A stretch of 64,000 nt of DNA from Caenimonas aquaedulcis (lineage in GTDB: Bacteria; Pseudomonadota; Gammaproteobacteria; Burkholderiales; Burkholderiaceae_C), in contig NZ_JADWYS010000001.1 of assembly GCF_015831345.1 (NCBI RefSeq), forward strand, positions 4,368,618 through 4,432,617. The letters are read 5' to 3'. The first letter of the stretch is position 1. Each line of letters starts with the position of its first letter. Of the stretch, positions 1-10,945 are shown in pieces. The notes beneath the pieces are model-generated. The model ran no database searches. It saw only the letters and a list, made by a program, of their open reading frames with translations, and was not told where the DNA came from. A program made the translations under genes and the position numbers.

Positions 1-674
1 ATGTTGGAGCGTGAGAGCGGCAGCAGGATCGTCCAGAAAAAGCGCATCGGCGACGCGCCGTCCAGGCGCGCGGCCTCGCACAGTTCTTCCGGCACGGTGA
101 GGAAGAACTGGCGGAAGAGGAAGGTGGCCGAGGCGGATGCGATCAGCGGCAGGATGAGCCCGGGATAGGTGTTGACCATGTTCCATTCGAGGGCGATCTC
201 GACCTGGTGCCCGGTGAGCGCGCGCCAGCCGTCGGCGACGTGCAGCAGCTCGGCCAGCCATTGCAAGGGCAGTGCAGCGTTGGCCACGGATTCGTAGGTC
301 GGCGAGATGCGCACCTCGATGGGCAGCATGAGCGAGACGAAGATCAGCCAGAACGCTGTCATCCGGAAGGGGAAGCGAAAGTAGGTGATCGCGAACGCCG
401 AGAGCAGCGAGACCGCGATCTTCCCGACCGTGATGCCCACGGCGACGATGAAGGAATTGAGGAAGAGCCGATTGAAGTGCGCGCTCTGCCAGGCCGTGCG
501 TGCGTTGTCGAGGAAGTGCCCGGCGGGCACCCAGGGCAGCGGCACTTCCTGCACCTGGTCCAGCGTGAGCGAGCCGGCGACGAACGCCAGGTACAGCGGC
601 AGGACGACCATCGCCACGCCGCCGAGGAGGATCGCGTGGCAAGCTGCGTTGAGCAGGGGCGTGCGTTCGACCAT
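1..674 (-). CDS. ugpE: glycerol-phosphate ABC transporter permease UgpE (3' end outside window)
   Basis: Inner-membrane permease of a UgpABCE-type importer for glycerol-3-phosphate and its diesters. The frame stays open from an ATG at 672-674 to the left edge, so the C-terminus is missing. The protein starts MVERTPLLNAACHAILLGG, has several hydrophobic segments, and near the edge shows the EAA-loop-like stretch EAARLDGASPMRFFW, which docks onto the ATPase. It starts 5 bases after the stop of the ugpA gene, so the two are co-transcribed. The ATPase gene ugpC is not in view and would be expected just beyond the left edge. Identification rests on the partner genes and the permease motifs. Confidence 0.88.
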   Translation of the reverse strand, partial: MVERTPLLNAACHAILLGGVAMVVLPLYLAFVAGSLTLDQVQEVPLPWVPAGHFLDNARTAWQSAHFNRLFLNSFIVAVGITVGKIAVSLLSAFAITYFRFPFRMTAFWLIFVSLMLPIEVRISPTYESVANAALPLQWLAELLHVADGWRALTGHQVEIALEWNMVNTYPGLILPLIASASATFLFRQFFLTVPEELCEAARLDGASPMRFFWTILLPLSRSN

Positions 675-679
675 GTGCG

Positions 680-1600
680 TCAGGAATCGTAGTTGACGTT
701 GCGCTCGACGTAGCGGAACTGCAGCAGGGTCATCACCAGCGCGAACGCCATGAGGATCACCGACTGAGCGGCGGAGGAGCCGAGGTCGAGGTTCACGAAG
801 CCGTCGGTGAACACCTTGTAGACCATCACGTTGGTGGCGCCCGCCGGCCCGCCGCGCGTGACGGCGTGGATGATCGCGAAGACCTCGAAGAAGCCGTAGA
901 CGAAGTTCATCACCGCCAGGAAGAAGAGCGTCGGGCCGAGCAGGGGCAGCCCGATCGTGAAGAACCGGCGCAAGGGCCGTGCGCCGTCCACGGCCGCCGC
1001 TTCCATCAGCGACGACGGGATGGCGAGCAGGCCGGCGAGCAGGAAGATGTAGTCGTAGCAGATGTGCTTCCACGAGGCGGCGAGCACGACCAGCACCATC
1101 GCGTCCGTGCCGTTGCGGTTGGGGTCCCACGCCACGCCCGCGCCCCGCAGCAGCTGTGCGAGCGGGCCGACCGCAGGGTTGAAGAGGAAGGCCCAGAGGA
1201 TGCCTGCGATCACGGGCGCGATCGCGTACGGCAGCAGGATGATCGACTTGTACAGGCCCTTGCCGCGGATCACGCGGTCCGACGCGAACGCGAGCACCAG
1301 CGCGGCCGCGATGGTGAGCGCGTTCTGGGCGAGCGTGAAGACGACGGTCACCTGCACCGATTCCCGGTAGACCTCGCTCGCGAGCAGCTGGCGGAAGTTG
1401 TCGAAGCCGACGAACTGGACGCTGTTGCCGAAGGGGTCGGACAGCAGGAACGCCTGCGTCAGCGCGCGCAGCGAGGGGATGAAGAAGAACAGCAGCAGGA
1501 TCGTGAGCTGGGGCAGCAGCAGCAGGACCGGCAGGCGCACCTTGTCGAAGTGCGCCCGCTTCAGCCCGTTGTCGTTGCCCGCGTTCATGCCCGCCGCCAT
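680..1600 (-). CDS. ugpA: glycerol-phosphate ABC transporter permease UgpA
   Basis: Partner permease of UgpE in the binding-protein-dependent glycerol-3-phosphate importer of the inner membrane. At 306 residues it is close to the usual family length. There is a first membrane segment around residues 22-44, several more along the chain, and the conserved EAA loop beginning EAAAVDGARPL at about residue 200, the contact site for the ATPase. The gene lies between ugpB and ugpE with short gaps (13 and 5 bases), as in a single operon. I know no feature that separates G3P from other polyol-phosphate substrates at this level. Confidence 0.9.
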   Translation of the reverse strand: MAAGMNAGNDNGLKRAHFDKVRLPVLLLLPQLTILLLFFFIPSLRALTQAFLLSDPFGNSVQFVGFDNFRQLLASEVYRESVQVTVVFTLAQNALTIAAALVLAFASDRVIRGKGLYKSIILLPYAIAPVIAGILWAFLFNPAVGPLAQLLRGAGVAWDPNRNGTDAMVLVVLAASWKHICYDYIFLLAGLLAIPSSLMEAAAVDGARPLRRFFTIGLPLLGPTLFFLAVMNFVYGFFEVFAIIHAVTRGGPAGATNVMVYKVFTDGFVNLDLGSSAAQSVILMAFALVMTLLQFRYVERNVNYDS

Positions 1601-1613
1601 CGCGCCACGTCCT

Positions 1614-2936
1614 TCAATACTTGCCCTTGTTGAGCTTTTCGAACTGCCTCAGCACCTCGTTGCCGCGCTGCACGGCCGAGTCCATCGCGGCCTGCGGCTG
1701 CTTCTTGCCCGCGAAGACCGCGTCGACTTCCTCGCGCTGCGCGAACATGGTCTGGGTGAAGTTGCCGAAATGAAAGCCCAATGAATTTTCAGTCGGCGTG
1801 CCGCGGCCCAGCTGCAGGATGGCGATCTCGCGCGTCGGGTGGTCCTTGTAGTAGCCCTCCATCTTCGCGATCTGGTAGGCCTTGTCGGTCAGCGGGACGT
1901 AGCCCGTGACCTTGTGCCACCACACCTGCGTGTCGGGCTTCGCCAGGAAGTCCAGGAAGGCGGCCGTCGCCTCGTATTCCGCCGGCTTCGAGCCCTTGAG
2001 CACCCAGATCGAGGCGCCGCCGATCGTGCTGTTCTTCGGCGTCTTGCCCTGCTCCCAGGGCAGGTAGGTCGCGCTCCAGTCGATCTTGGCGAGCCGCTCG
2101 ATGTTGCCGTGCGCGGCCGTCGACGCGAGGAGGGTGGAGCACCGGCCGGACGCGAAGAGCTGCTCGGGGTTGGCGCCCTGGCCGGCGATTTCCATCACGC
2201 CGTCGTCCAGCCACTTCTTCATGCGCCCCACCTGCTGCACGACCATCGTCTTGTTGTAGACGAATTCCGTGTCCAGCCCCTTGTAGCCGTTGGCCTTGGT
2301 GGCGTAGGGCAGGTCGTTGATCGCGCTGTAGTTCTCCAGGTAGCTCCAGTGGTAGTCCCCCGGCAACACCGTGCCGCAGGCGGAGATGCCTTTCTGCTTG
2401 ATCGTGTAGAGCTGCTTTTCCAGCTCGCCCCAGGTCTGCGCCGGCTTGGCGAAGCCGGCCTTCTCGAAGTGCGTCTTGTTGTACCAGAGGATGGGCGACG
2501 AGGAGTTGAAAGGCATGGCCTGCAGCTTGCCCTTGTAGCTGTAGAAGCCCGCGACCGGCCCGACGAAGTCCTTCCAGTCGATCTGGTAGTGGCGCTGCGT
2601 CATGAAGTCCTGCACCGGCAGGACGGCGTCCGACAGCATCATCGTCATGAAGCCGCGCTCGTAGATTTGCACCATCTGCGGCGCGCGCTTCGCGCGGTAG
2701 GCCGCGATCGTGCCGTTGATCACGTCGTCGTAGTTGCCCTTGTAGGTCGCCACCACCACGTACTTCTGCTGCGAGGCGTTGAACTTCTTCACCAGTTCAT
2801 CCACGCGCTCGCCGAGCGTGCCGCTCATGGCGTGCCACCACTGCACCTGCACCGGCTCGGCCCGGGCTGCCTGGGTGCCCGCGACGAGCGCGGCTGCGAT
2901 CGCTGTGAATGCGAGTCTGCGCCTGAGAATGTTCAT
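1614..2936 (-). CDS. ugpB: glycerol-phosphate ABC transporter substrate-binding protein UgpB
   Basis: Periplasmic receptor that delivers sn-glycerol-3-phosphate or glycerophosphodiesters to UgpAE. It has 440 residues, near the length of the E. coli protein. A signal peptide ends around residue 26 (RRRLAFTAIAAALVAGTQAA), followed by VQWWHAMSGTLGERVDELVKKFN, cited here as two parts (VQWWHAMSG and LVKKFN), typical of UgpB-like family 1 solute-binding proteins. Its ATG overlaps the stop of the upstream glycerol-1-phosphate dehydrogenase gene by four bases (ATGA), which indicates translational coupling. The link to a G1P enzyme raises the possibility that the ligand includes glycerol-1-phosphate; that is inference. 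Confidence 0.92.
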   Translation of the reverse strand: MNILRRRLAFTAIAAALVAGTQAARAEPVQVQWWHAMSGTLGERVDELVKKFNASQQKYVVVATYKGNYDDVINGTIAAYRAKRAPQMVQIYERGFMTMMLSDAVLPVQDFMTQRHYQIDWKDFVGPVAGFYSYKGKLQAMPFNSSSPILWYNKTHFEKAGFAKPAQTWGELEKQLYTIKQKGISACGTVLPGDYHWSYLENYSAINDLPYATKANGYKGLDTEFVYNKTMVVQQVGRMKKWLDDGVMEIAGQGANPEQLFASGRCSTLLASTAAHGNIERLAKIDWSATYLPWEQGKTPKNSTIGGASIWVLKGSKPAEYEATAAFLDFLAKPDTQVWWHKVTGYVPLTDKAYQIAKMEGYYKDHPTREIAILQLGRGTPTENSLGFHFGNFTQTMFAQREEVDAVFAGKKQPQAAMDSAVQRGNEVLRQFEKLNKGKY

Positions 2937-4345
2937 GTCGTGTCTCCTTCGATGGGTTCGGGGTGCATGGGAACGGGTTCGTTTGTCGCGCGCGCGGCGC
3001 CCTGGCGGCCCCAGAAGCCGTCAGGCGCAAAAAGGTCGGCCACGGCCTGGTCGAGCCAGCCGAGGTCTTCCAGCAGGTCGAGCAAGGTGTAGCGCCGCCG
3101 GATCAGGCGCGCGCGCCGGTAGTCGGCGGCAAGGGTCTGCAGGGAAATGCCCAGATCGGCCGGGTGCGCCGCCGCGCCGATCTCCCGCAGGTGGCGCTGC
3201 ATGGCGCTCGCGCCGATGAGGCGTGCGCCGAGCGTGGCGCGCAGCGCGGGCCAGGCCTCGGCGAAGCGCGCCACGCGTTTCGCGCGGTCGCCTGTTGCCC
3301 GCTTGGCCTTCATTTCTTCGCGTGCGGCGGACGCGACATCGGCTGCCCCGAAGGCGTCGCCGATCTCGGCGGAGAGCGCCGCGTCGTCGTACGCGCCGGG
3401 CGCGCGCGCCTGTTGCACCGCGGCCGCGGGCCGGGCCAGCAGCCACTCGTACAAGCCGAGCATCGCCACGCAGCCCACGCCGACGCACGCACCATGCGCC
3501 GCGGGTTCGCCGCCGACCTGCAGGTTCTCCATCTCCCAGAGGTGGGAGAACTGGTGGTCGCTGCCGCTCGCGGGCCGGGAATTGCCGTGCGCCTGCATCG
3601 CGAAGCCGCTGACGAGCAGGCCGGTGAGCAGACCGCCGAGCGCATCGGGGTCCCGTGCGGCCAGGCGCGGCGCATCGGCGATCCATCCGGCGAGGTGGTC
3701 CTGCACCAGCGCGAAGGGCCCGGGGTTGATGACTTCCACCTGCAGCGCATCGGCGAGCAGCCAGTCGGCGCCCGCGACGGCCTTGCCCGCGAGGTCGCCG
3801 TAGCCCCAGCCCGTCATCTGCGCCGGGGCATTCGCCAGCACGTCCAGGTCCGCCAGCACGGCCACCGGCGGTGGGCAGGCCAGCGTCCGCTTGAAGCCGT
3901 CCTGCAGGAGCGCGGCCCCCGAAGCCGCATAGCCATCCATGGAGGCGGCGGTGGCCATGCAGATGTAGGGACGGTTCGTCAGTCGGGCGGCGTACTTGAC
4001 GAGGTCGTTGACGACACCGGAGCCCACGGCCACCGGCACCGCGTCCGCTTCGGTCAGCTGCCGTGCGATGTCATGCGCGGCGTCGGCGCGGGGCTTCAGC
4101 CGCTGCTGGCCCGGCAACACGAGCGCAGGCGCGATGAGCGCACCGGCGCCCGCAAGGGCCGTGTGCGCGGCATGGCCGGCGGCGCGCCAGGTGCGCTCGT
4201 CGGCCACCACCATCCAGCGGGCGCCGGTGACGCGGCGCGCCGCGACGAGCGGCAGCGCCGCGGCCGCGCCGCGCTCGATCACCACGTCACGGGTGACCGC
4301 TGCATCGCGCAGCGCTGCCTGCAAAACCGGTGTCAACTGCGCCAT
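2933..4345 (-). CDS. egsA: sn-glycerol-1-phosphate dehydrogenase-like protein (AraM/EgsA family)
   Basis: NAD(P)-dependent, metal-dependent oxidoreductase of the dehydroquinate synthase-like/iron alcohol dehydrogenase fold. The family interconverts dihydroxyacetone phosphate and sn-glycerol-1-phosphate. Visible features are the nucleotide-binding GSGVVND at residues 108-114, MDGYAASGA from residue 136 with the metal ligand candidate Asp137, and SRPASGSDHQFSHLWE at 256-271 with His264 and His268, matching the family metal site. It is the first gene of the ugp operon and overlaps ugpB. At 470 residues it is somewhat longer than B. subtilis AraM. An archaeal-type stereochemistry enzyme in an uptake operon suggests catabolism of G1P rather than lipid synthesis. 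Confidence 0.82.
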   Translation of the reverse strand: MAQLTPVLQAALRDAAVTRDVVIERGAAAALPLVAARRVTGARWMVVADERTWRAAGHAAHTALAGAGALIAPALVLPGQQRLKPRADAAHDIARQLTEADAVPVAVGSGVVNDLVKYAARLTNRPYICMATAASMDGYAASGAALLQDGFKRTLACPPPVAVLADLDVLANAPAQMTGWGYGDLAGKAVAGADWLLADALQVEVINPGPFALVQDHLAGWIADAPRLAARDPDALGGLLTGLLVSGFAMQAHGNSRPASGSDHQFSHLWEMENLQVGGEPAAHGACVGVGCVAMLGLYEWLLARPAAAVQQARAPGAYDDAALSAEIGDAFGAADVASAAREEMKAKRATGDRAKRVARFAEAWPALRATLGARLIGASAMQRHLREIGAAAHPADLGISLQTLAADYRRARLIRRRYTLLDLLEDLGWLDQAVADLFAPDGFWGRQGAARATNEPVPMHPEPIEGDTT

Positions 4346-4362
4346 TGAACAAGTGTATCGCC

Positions 4363-4377
4363 GACAAAACGTTTGTC
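4363..4377. promoter_or_regulatory. perfect palindrome in the egsA/SorC divergent region, candidate SorC operator
   Basis: GACAAA-ACG-TTTGTC has perfect six-base arms. It lies in the 76-base gap between the divergent starts of egsA (4345) and the SorC-type regulator (4422). SorC/DeoR-type regulators bind inverted repeats near their own promoters, so this is the obvious operator candidate. Only position and symmetry support this. Confidence 0.5.
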
Positions 4378-4421
4378 CAGCGCGTTACCATGAGGGCAAA
4401 TACCGAGAGGAAAGGGCGCGG

Positions 4422-5372
4422 ATGGAAGAAGACGATCAGGTCGTCGTGCGCGCTGCGTGGCTCTACTACATGGAAGGGCTCACGCAGGACCGCGTCGCGG
4501 AGCAACTCGGGCTCACGCGCCTTCGCGTGAACCGGTTGCTGGGGGAAGCGCGCGCGAGCGGACTGGTGGGCATCACCATCAATTCGCGCCTGGCGTGTTG
4601 CCTGCAGCTGGAGGGCGACTTGAAGCGCATCTGCGGCCTGCAGGACGCCGCCATCGTCCCGACGCCGCAGGACCCGGCGCTGATCCCCGCGCTGCTGGGC
4701 CGCGCCGCGGGCGAATTCCTGTCGCGCCACCTCGAGACGCGGCGCGTGCAGGGCATCGGCGTCGGCTGGGGCGCGACGCTGCGCGAGGCGATCCGCTTCG
4801 TCAAGCCCGGGCAGTGGCCCGGCATCAACGTGAATTCGATGATGGGCGGCCTCACGCGCGGGCTGGAGATCAACACCTTCGAGACGGCCGCCGCGCTGGC
4901 CGCGCGCCTGGGCGCGCGTTGCAGCTACCTGGCCGCGCCGCTCTACGCGGGCTCGCAGAAGTCGCGCGACACGCTGGTCTCCCAGGATGTCTTTCGCGAG
5001 TCCTTCGCCGAGATGGCGGCCAACGACGTGGCGCTGCTGAGCGTGGGCGACATCAGCGAGCGGTCGCTGCTGGTGCGCTACGGCCTGCCGAAGGACGTGA
5101 CCATCGCGAGCCTGAAGCGCGCGAACGCGGTGGGGGACATCGTGGGACAGTTCCTCGACGCCACGGGCAAGCCGGTGGCGCACCCGCTCAACAAGCGCGC
5201 CATCTCTCCCGCGCTCGACGTGCTCGCGAAGATCCCGACGGTCGTCGTGGCCTCCGGCGGGCCGAACAAGGCGGCCATCATCGCCGCGGTGCTGCGTGCC
5301 GGCCTGGTCAAGGTGCTGGTGTGCGATGAAGACACCGCCGCGCAGGCGCTGCGCCTCTATGCGAAGGCCTGA
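4422..5372 (+). CDS. SorC/DeoR-family transcriptional regulator with sugar-phosphate-binding domain
   Basis: Transcription factor whose C-terminal domain (roughly residues 60-316) has the SorC sugar-isomerase-like fold that senses phosphorylated sugars or polyols. The N-terminal helix-turn-helix is around residues 15-45 (YYMEGLTQDRVAEQLGLTRL). The ATG at 4422 was chosen because it follows the purine-rich stretch AGAGGAAAGGG and begins the domain. A longer reading frame upstream runs back across the intergenic region and into egsA antisense, and is not credible. Divergent position next to egsA-ugpBAE suggests that it controls that operon with a phosphorylated polyol as inducer. Confidence 0.85.
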   Translation: MEEDDQVVVRAAWLYYMEGLTQDRVAEQLGLTRLRVNRLLGEARASGLVGITINSRLACCLQLEGDLKRICGLQDAAIVPTPQDPALIPALLGRAAGEFLSRHLETRRVQGIGVGWGATLREAIRFVKPGQWPGINVNSMMGGLTRGLEINTFETAAALAARLGARCSYLAAPLYAGSQKSRDTLVSQDVFRESFAEMAANDVALLSVGDISERSLLVRYGLPKDVTIASLKRANAVGDIVGQFLDATGKPVAHPLNKRAISPALDVLAKIPTVVVASGGPNKAAIIAAVLRAGLVKVLVCDEDTAAQALRLYAKA

Positions 5373-5375
5373 GCG

Positions 5376-6614
5376 CTACAGCTTCTCCAGCATGATGTCT
5401 TCCGCGAAGCCGCCCTCGCGCACGAGCCGGGCCATGGCCTTCATCGGCGCGTCGATGTGCTGGAAGAAGGCCTTGTAGCCGGCGCACAGGTAATTCAGGC
5501 CCGGTTCGCCATCGGGCGTGTCGATGAAGCGATTGCGCGGGCATTCGCCGTAGCAGGCGAACTGCACCGGGCACTCTTTGCAGTACCGGGGCAGCGTGTC
5601 CGACTTCGCGTTGCCGAAGCGCCGCTGCTGCTCCGAGTCCACGAGGGCGCGCAGCGGCGTGTCCTTCACGTTGCCCAGCTTGTAGCCCGGCTCGATGTAG
5701 TGGTCGCAGGAGTAGACGTCGCCGTTGTGCTCCATCGCGAGCGCATCCCCGCAGGTGGGTGAGACGACACAGGACGTGTGCTCCCCCAGCCAGCTGCCGA
5801 GCGCGACGTCGAAGGTCGTCACGAACACCCTGCCGACGTCGCGCCGGATCCATTCGTCGAACACCGCGACGAGGAAGCGGCCGAACGCGTCGGCCGACAC
5901 CGTGCGATCGGTCACCAGCGAGCCTTCCTGCCGGTACAGCGGGCGGTCCTTGCCGCGATTGCCGCCCCAGCCGCCGTTGGCGAAGGAGATCGTCTGCTCG
6001 GTGGCGCGCTCCACGATCGGGATCAGCTGGATGTACCGCGCCTGCAGCTCGTCGCGGAAGAACCGGTACACCTCCAGCGGATGGTCCTGGTTCGCGGCGT
6101 GGAGCGTGCACAGCACGTTGGTGTCGACGCCATGGCGGCGCAGTAGGTTCCAGCCGCGGACGACGTCGTCGAAGCTGCCCGCGCCCTGCTTGTCGATGCG
6201 GTAGGCGTCGTGCATCTCGCGCGGCCCGTCGATGCTCAGGCCGACGAGGAAATCGTGCTGCCTGAAGAAGGCCGCCCACTCGTCATCGATCAGCGTGCCG
6301 TTGGTCTGCATCGTGTGCAGGATGCGCTGGTGGGGTTGCCGGTGTTTCTCCGCCAGCCCGACCGCGCGGCGGTAGAAGTCCAGCCCGCGCAGCATCGGTT
6401 CGCCGCCCTGCCAGGCGACGTTCACTTGCGCGCCGGGGGAAGACTGCACCAACCCGCGCAGGTAAGCGTCCAGCACCGCGTCGTCCATGAGGGGGCTCTC
6501 GCGCTCGGCGTACAGGTTTTCCTTGGAGAGGAAAAAGCAGTACTTGCAGCCGAGGTTGCAGGCCGCGCCCGCGGGTTTGGCCAACAGGTGGAAGGGGGAC
6601 TGCGTCGCTTGCAT
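5376..6614 (-). CDS. anaerobic sulfatase-maturase-type radical SAM/SPASM protein
   Basis: Radical S-adenosylmethionine enzyme of the family that converts the active-site Cys or Ser of sulfatases to formylglycine in the cytoplasm. The CX3CX2C cluster motif is Cys19, Cys23 and Cys26 in CNLGCKYCFF. WQGGEPMLRG follows, and C-terminal SPASM cysteines occur in CKECPVQFACYGECPRNRF and YLCAGYKAFF, expected to hold two further iron-sulfur clusters. The 412-residue length fits the family. It converges on the SorC gene with a three-base gap. I see no sulfatase gene in the window, so the substrate must lie elsewhere or be something else. Confidence 0.85.
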   Translation of the reverse strand: MQATQSPFHLLAKPAGAACNLGCKYCFFLSKENLYAERESPLMDDAVLDAYLRGLVQSSPGAQVNVAWQGGEPMLRGLDFYRRAVGLAEKHRQPHQRILHTMQTNGTLIDDEWAAFFRQHDFLVGLSIDGPREMHDAYRIDKQGAGSFDDVVRGWNLLRRHGVDTNVLCTLHAANQDHPLEVYRFFRDELQARYIQLIPIVERATEQTISFANGGWGGNRGKDRPLYRQEGSLVTDRTVSADAFGRFLVAVFDEWIRRDVGRVFVTTFDVALGSWLGEHTSCVVSPTCGDALAMEHNGDVYSCDHYIEPGYKLGNVKDTPLRALVDSEQQRRFGNAKSDTLPRYCKECPVQFACYGECPRNRFIDTPDGEPGLNYLCAGYKAFFQHIDAPMKAMARLVREGGFAEDIMLEKL

Positions 6615-6624
6615 CCCCCTATTG

Positions 6625-6837
6625 TCAGGGCTTGCGGGTGGCGTAATGCTCGTCGAGCAGTTCCTGCAGGAAGTCGCGCGTGATGGGTTGCGCCGGAATC
6701 GACTGGCGGAAGATCCGCGCCTCTTCCCTCGTCACGCTGTCCAGGGGCGCGTACGTGGGCGAGCGCCCGCCGCCGCCGGCTGTCGGGCGCCCGGCGACTT
6801 CGGGCTTGTCGTTTCGCTTGTGTTCTTGCGTCTCCAT
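6625..6837 (-). CDS. small hypothetical protein, 70 aa
   Basis: A 70-residue basic ORF starting METQEHKRNDKPEVAGRPTA and ending in a more structured tail (RDFLQELLDEHYATRKP). I do not recognise a family. It sits 10 bases upstream of the radical SAM gene in the same direction, so the two may be co-transcribed. The disordered Gly/Arg-rich front and the amphipathic, helix-like end resemble short Burkholderiales orphan proteins. There is no strong Shine-Dalgarno sequence in front of the ATG. Confidence 0.45.
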   Translation of the reverse strand: METQEHKRNDKPEVAGRPTAGGGGRSPTYAPLDSVTREEARIFRQSIPAQPITRDFLQELLDEHYATRKP

Positions 6838-6914
6838 GCGGACAGGGTCACCTGCCGCATGGGACGCGCGTGTAGGCCGTTCGCGCGTGTTGGGCGTCGG
6901 CGCCGTCGCGCAGC

Positions 6915-7607
6915 CTACATCCGCGGCTCGCCGCGTTCGTTCACGACGACGCGGTCGGTGGCAGGTGGCGCGGCCATTTGCACGGTGCGGGGCGAGCCGC
7001 GGAAGTTGTAGGTGACTTCGTAATGGTCGGGCCTGCCTTGCACGGTGGTGCAGCGCTGGATGGTCTGCGGCGGCGGTCCCACCTGGTAGCCGAGCACGCC
7101 CGCGATCAGCGCCGCGGCCGGGTCCACGGGTGCCGGTGCGGCCTGGCGGTCGACCCAGCAGCGCTGGTTCGGCGGGCCCATGATGGCGCGCACCGACGTC
7201 ACCGGCACTTCGCTCGTGCGCTCGCCGCCGCGGCGGCGGAACTTGTAGTCCTCGCCCGCGGCCGCCTGCGGCTCGTTGTCGTAACGGCGTCCCTCGCTCG
7301 CCTTGCGGATGGAGGAGATGTTCTCGTCCAGGCCCGTTCCGCGCAGGGTGGGGTAGTTGCCTTTGCGCAGCACGGCGCAGCGGCCTTCGAAGCGCGGCTG
7401 CGGGCACACTTCCCAGCGCCCGCGCTCGACCACGATCGAGCTCGCCTTGTTGCCCAGGCCGCGGCGGTCGAGGTTGCGCATGTCCTTGTCGACGACGACG
7501 GAGCGGCCGCGAAAGCCCTCGCCCTCGTACAGCACGACCTGGGCCATGGCCTGCGAGCCGAGCACGAGGGCGCACGCGGCGAAGGCCGTCTTGGTGATCA
7601 TTTTCAT
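6915..7607 (-). CDS. secreted beta/gamma-crystallin-like protein
   Basis: Exported protein of 230 residues. The signal peptide is MKMITKTAFAACALVLGSQA, with cleavage expected after AMA. Residues about 23-110 carry two crystallin-type Greek-key motifs (VVLYEGEGFRGRSVVV and CPQPRFEGRCAVLRKGNYP), a fold that often binds calcium or stabilises extracytoplasmic structures. The C-terminal half is less conserved and has two Cys (QRCW and QRCT). ATG at 7607 was chosen because AACAGGAGACACC precedes it; a longer frame adds 19 residues with no ribosome site. A short perfect hairpin (GCCCGCC-AGG-GGCGGGC, 7624-7640) lies in the leader. Confidence 0.72.
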   Translation of the reverse strand: MKMITKTAFAACALVLGSQAMAQVVLYEGEGFRGRSVVVDKDMRNLDRRGLGNKASSIVVERGRWEVCPQPRFEGRCAVLRKGNYPTLRGTGLDENISSIRKASEGRRYDNEPQAAAGEDYKFRRRGGERTSEVPVTSVRAIMGPPNQRCWVDRQAAPAPVDPAAALIAGVLGYQVGPPPQTIQRCTTVQGRPDHYEVTYNFRGSPRTVQMAAPPATDRVVVNERGEPRM

Positions 7608-7761
7608 GGTGTCTCCTGTTGAAGCCCGCCAGGGGCGGGCAGATCGCAGCATGGCCCGGGCCACGGATGAGCCATGTAGTCCTTTACCGCTGAGCTGCGT
7701 CGGCAGCGATCACTGGAAACTGCCCATCCGGAGGCCCCGGCGGGGGACTATATTCGGTGGC

Positions 7762-10148
<2,387 letters not shown>

Positions 10149-10152
<4 letters not shown>

Positions 10153-10820
10153 GTTCCTTCTTCCGCCGCCTGCGTCACAAGGGGCTGCACCGCCCGCGCC
10201 TGCTCGCCGCGGCGGCGCTGGGCGTGCTCGCCTTCTTCCTGCTGCCCGGCGCTTGGAGCTTCACCTCGCGCGTGCTGGTGGCCTGGAACATCGGCGTCTG
10301 GCCCTACCTGGCCACCATGGCCTGGCTGATGCTGCATTGCACGGCAGAAGGCGTGCGCGGGATCGCGAAGCAGGAAGACGCGAGCAGCGTCGGGCTCATG
10401 TTGCTCATGAGCATCGCCGCCATCCTGAGCCTCGCGGCGATCATGGTGGAACTCGCCCACGGACGGGACAACGGGGAGCAGCCGGTGTTCGTGTATTCCA
10501 TCACCGTGTTGACGGTCGTGGGTTCCTGGCTGCTGCTGGGCGCGCTCTACACCTTCCACTATGCGCACCTGTATTACTCGTCGCCCTCGCACCGGCTGCC
10601 GCTCGCGTTCCCCGATGCGCTGAAGACGCCGTCCTACCAGGACTTCATGTATTTCGCCTTCACCATCGCGGCGGCCGTTCAGACGGCGGACGTCGCAGTG
10701 CACACGACACGCATGCGCATGACGGTGCTCGGGCAGTCGGTGCTGAGTTTCTTCTTCAACCTTGCGATCCTGGGCTTCCTCATCAACATCGCAGCGAGCA
10801 TGGCGGGCGGGGGAAAGTGA
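10149..10820 (+). CDS. DUF1345 integral membrane protein
   Basis: Predicted inner-membrane protein of 223 residues with about five hydrophobic segments. Segment three is followed by LGALYTFHYAHLYY, and the later stretch PSYQDFMYFAFTIAAAVQ is typical of the DUF1345 family, whose function is unknown. The ATG overlaps the stop of the hybrid kinase (ATGA), so translation is coupled. This makes an association with signalling plausible but not shown. No catalytic residues can be named. Confidence 0.75.
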
Positions 10821-10839
10821 GCGGGCCCCACTGCTCAGC

Positions 10840-10867
10840 TTGACTTTGCTCCATTCAGGCATACAGT
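10840..10867 (+). promoter_or_regulatory. candidate sigma-70-type promoter for the response regulator gene
   Basis: TTGACT at 10840-10845 and TACAGT at 10862-10867 are separated by 16 bases in the 125-base gap before the NarL-type regulator. The -35 hexamer matches consensus in five of six positions and the -10 in four of six. It would give a separate transcript for the regulator and second kinase. Confidence 0.35.
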
Positions 10868-10945
10868 CGAGTTCTACCCGCATCGCTTTTCTTGTGCCTC
10901 TGGCGATGGCTACGGACCTGTGTTGCACCCGCGCCGAGGTGCAGC

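Noticed and set aside
680..5372. The ugp set as a maltose or other sugar importer
   Set aside because: The UgpB-type receptor and overlap with a glycerol-1-phosphate dehydrogenase gene favour glycerol phosphates, although exact substrate choice is not proven.
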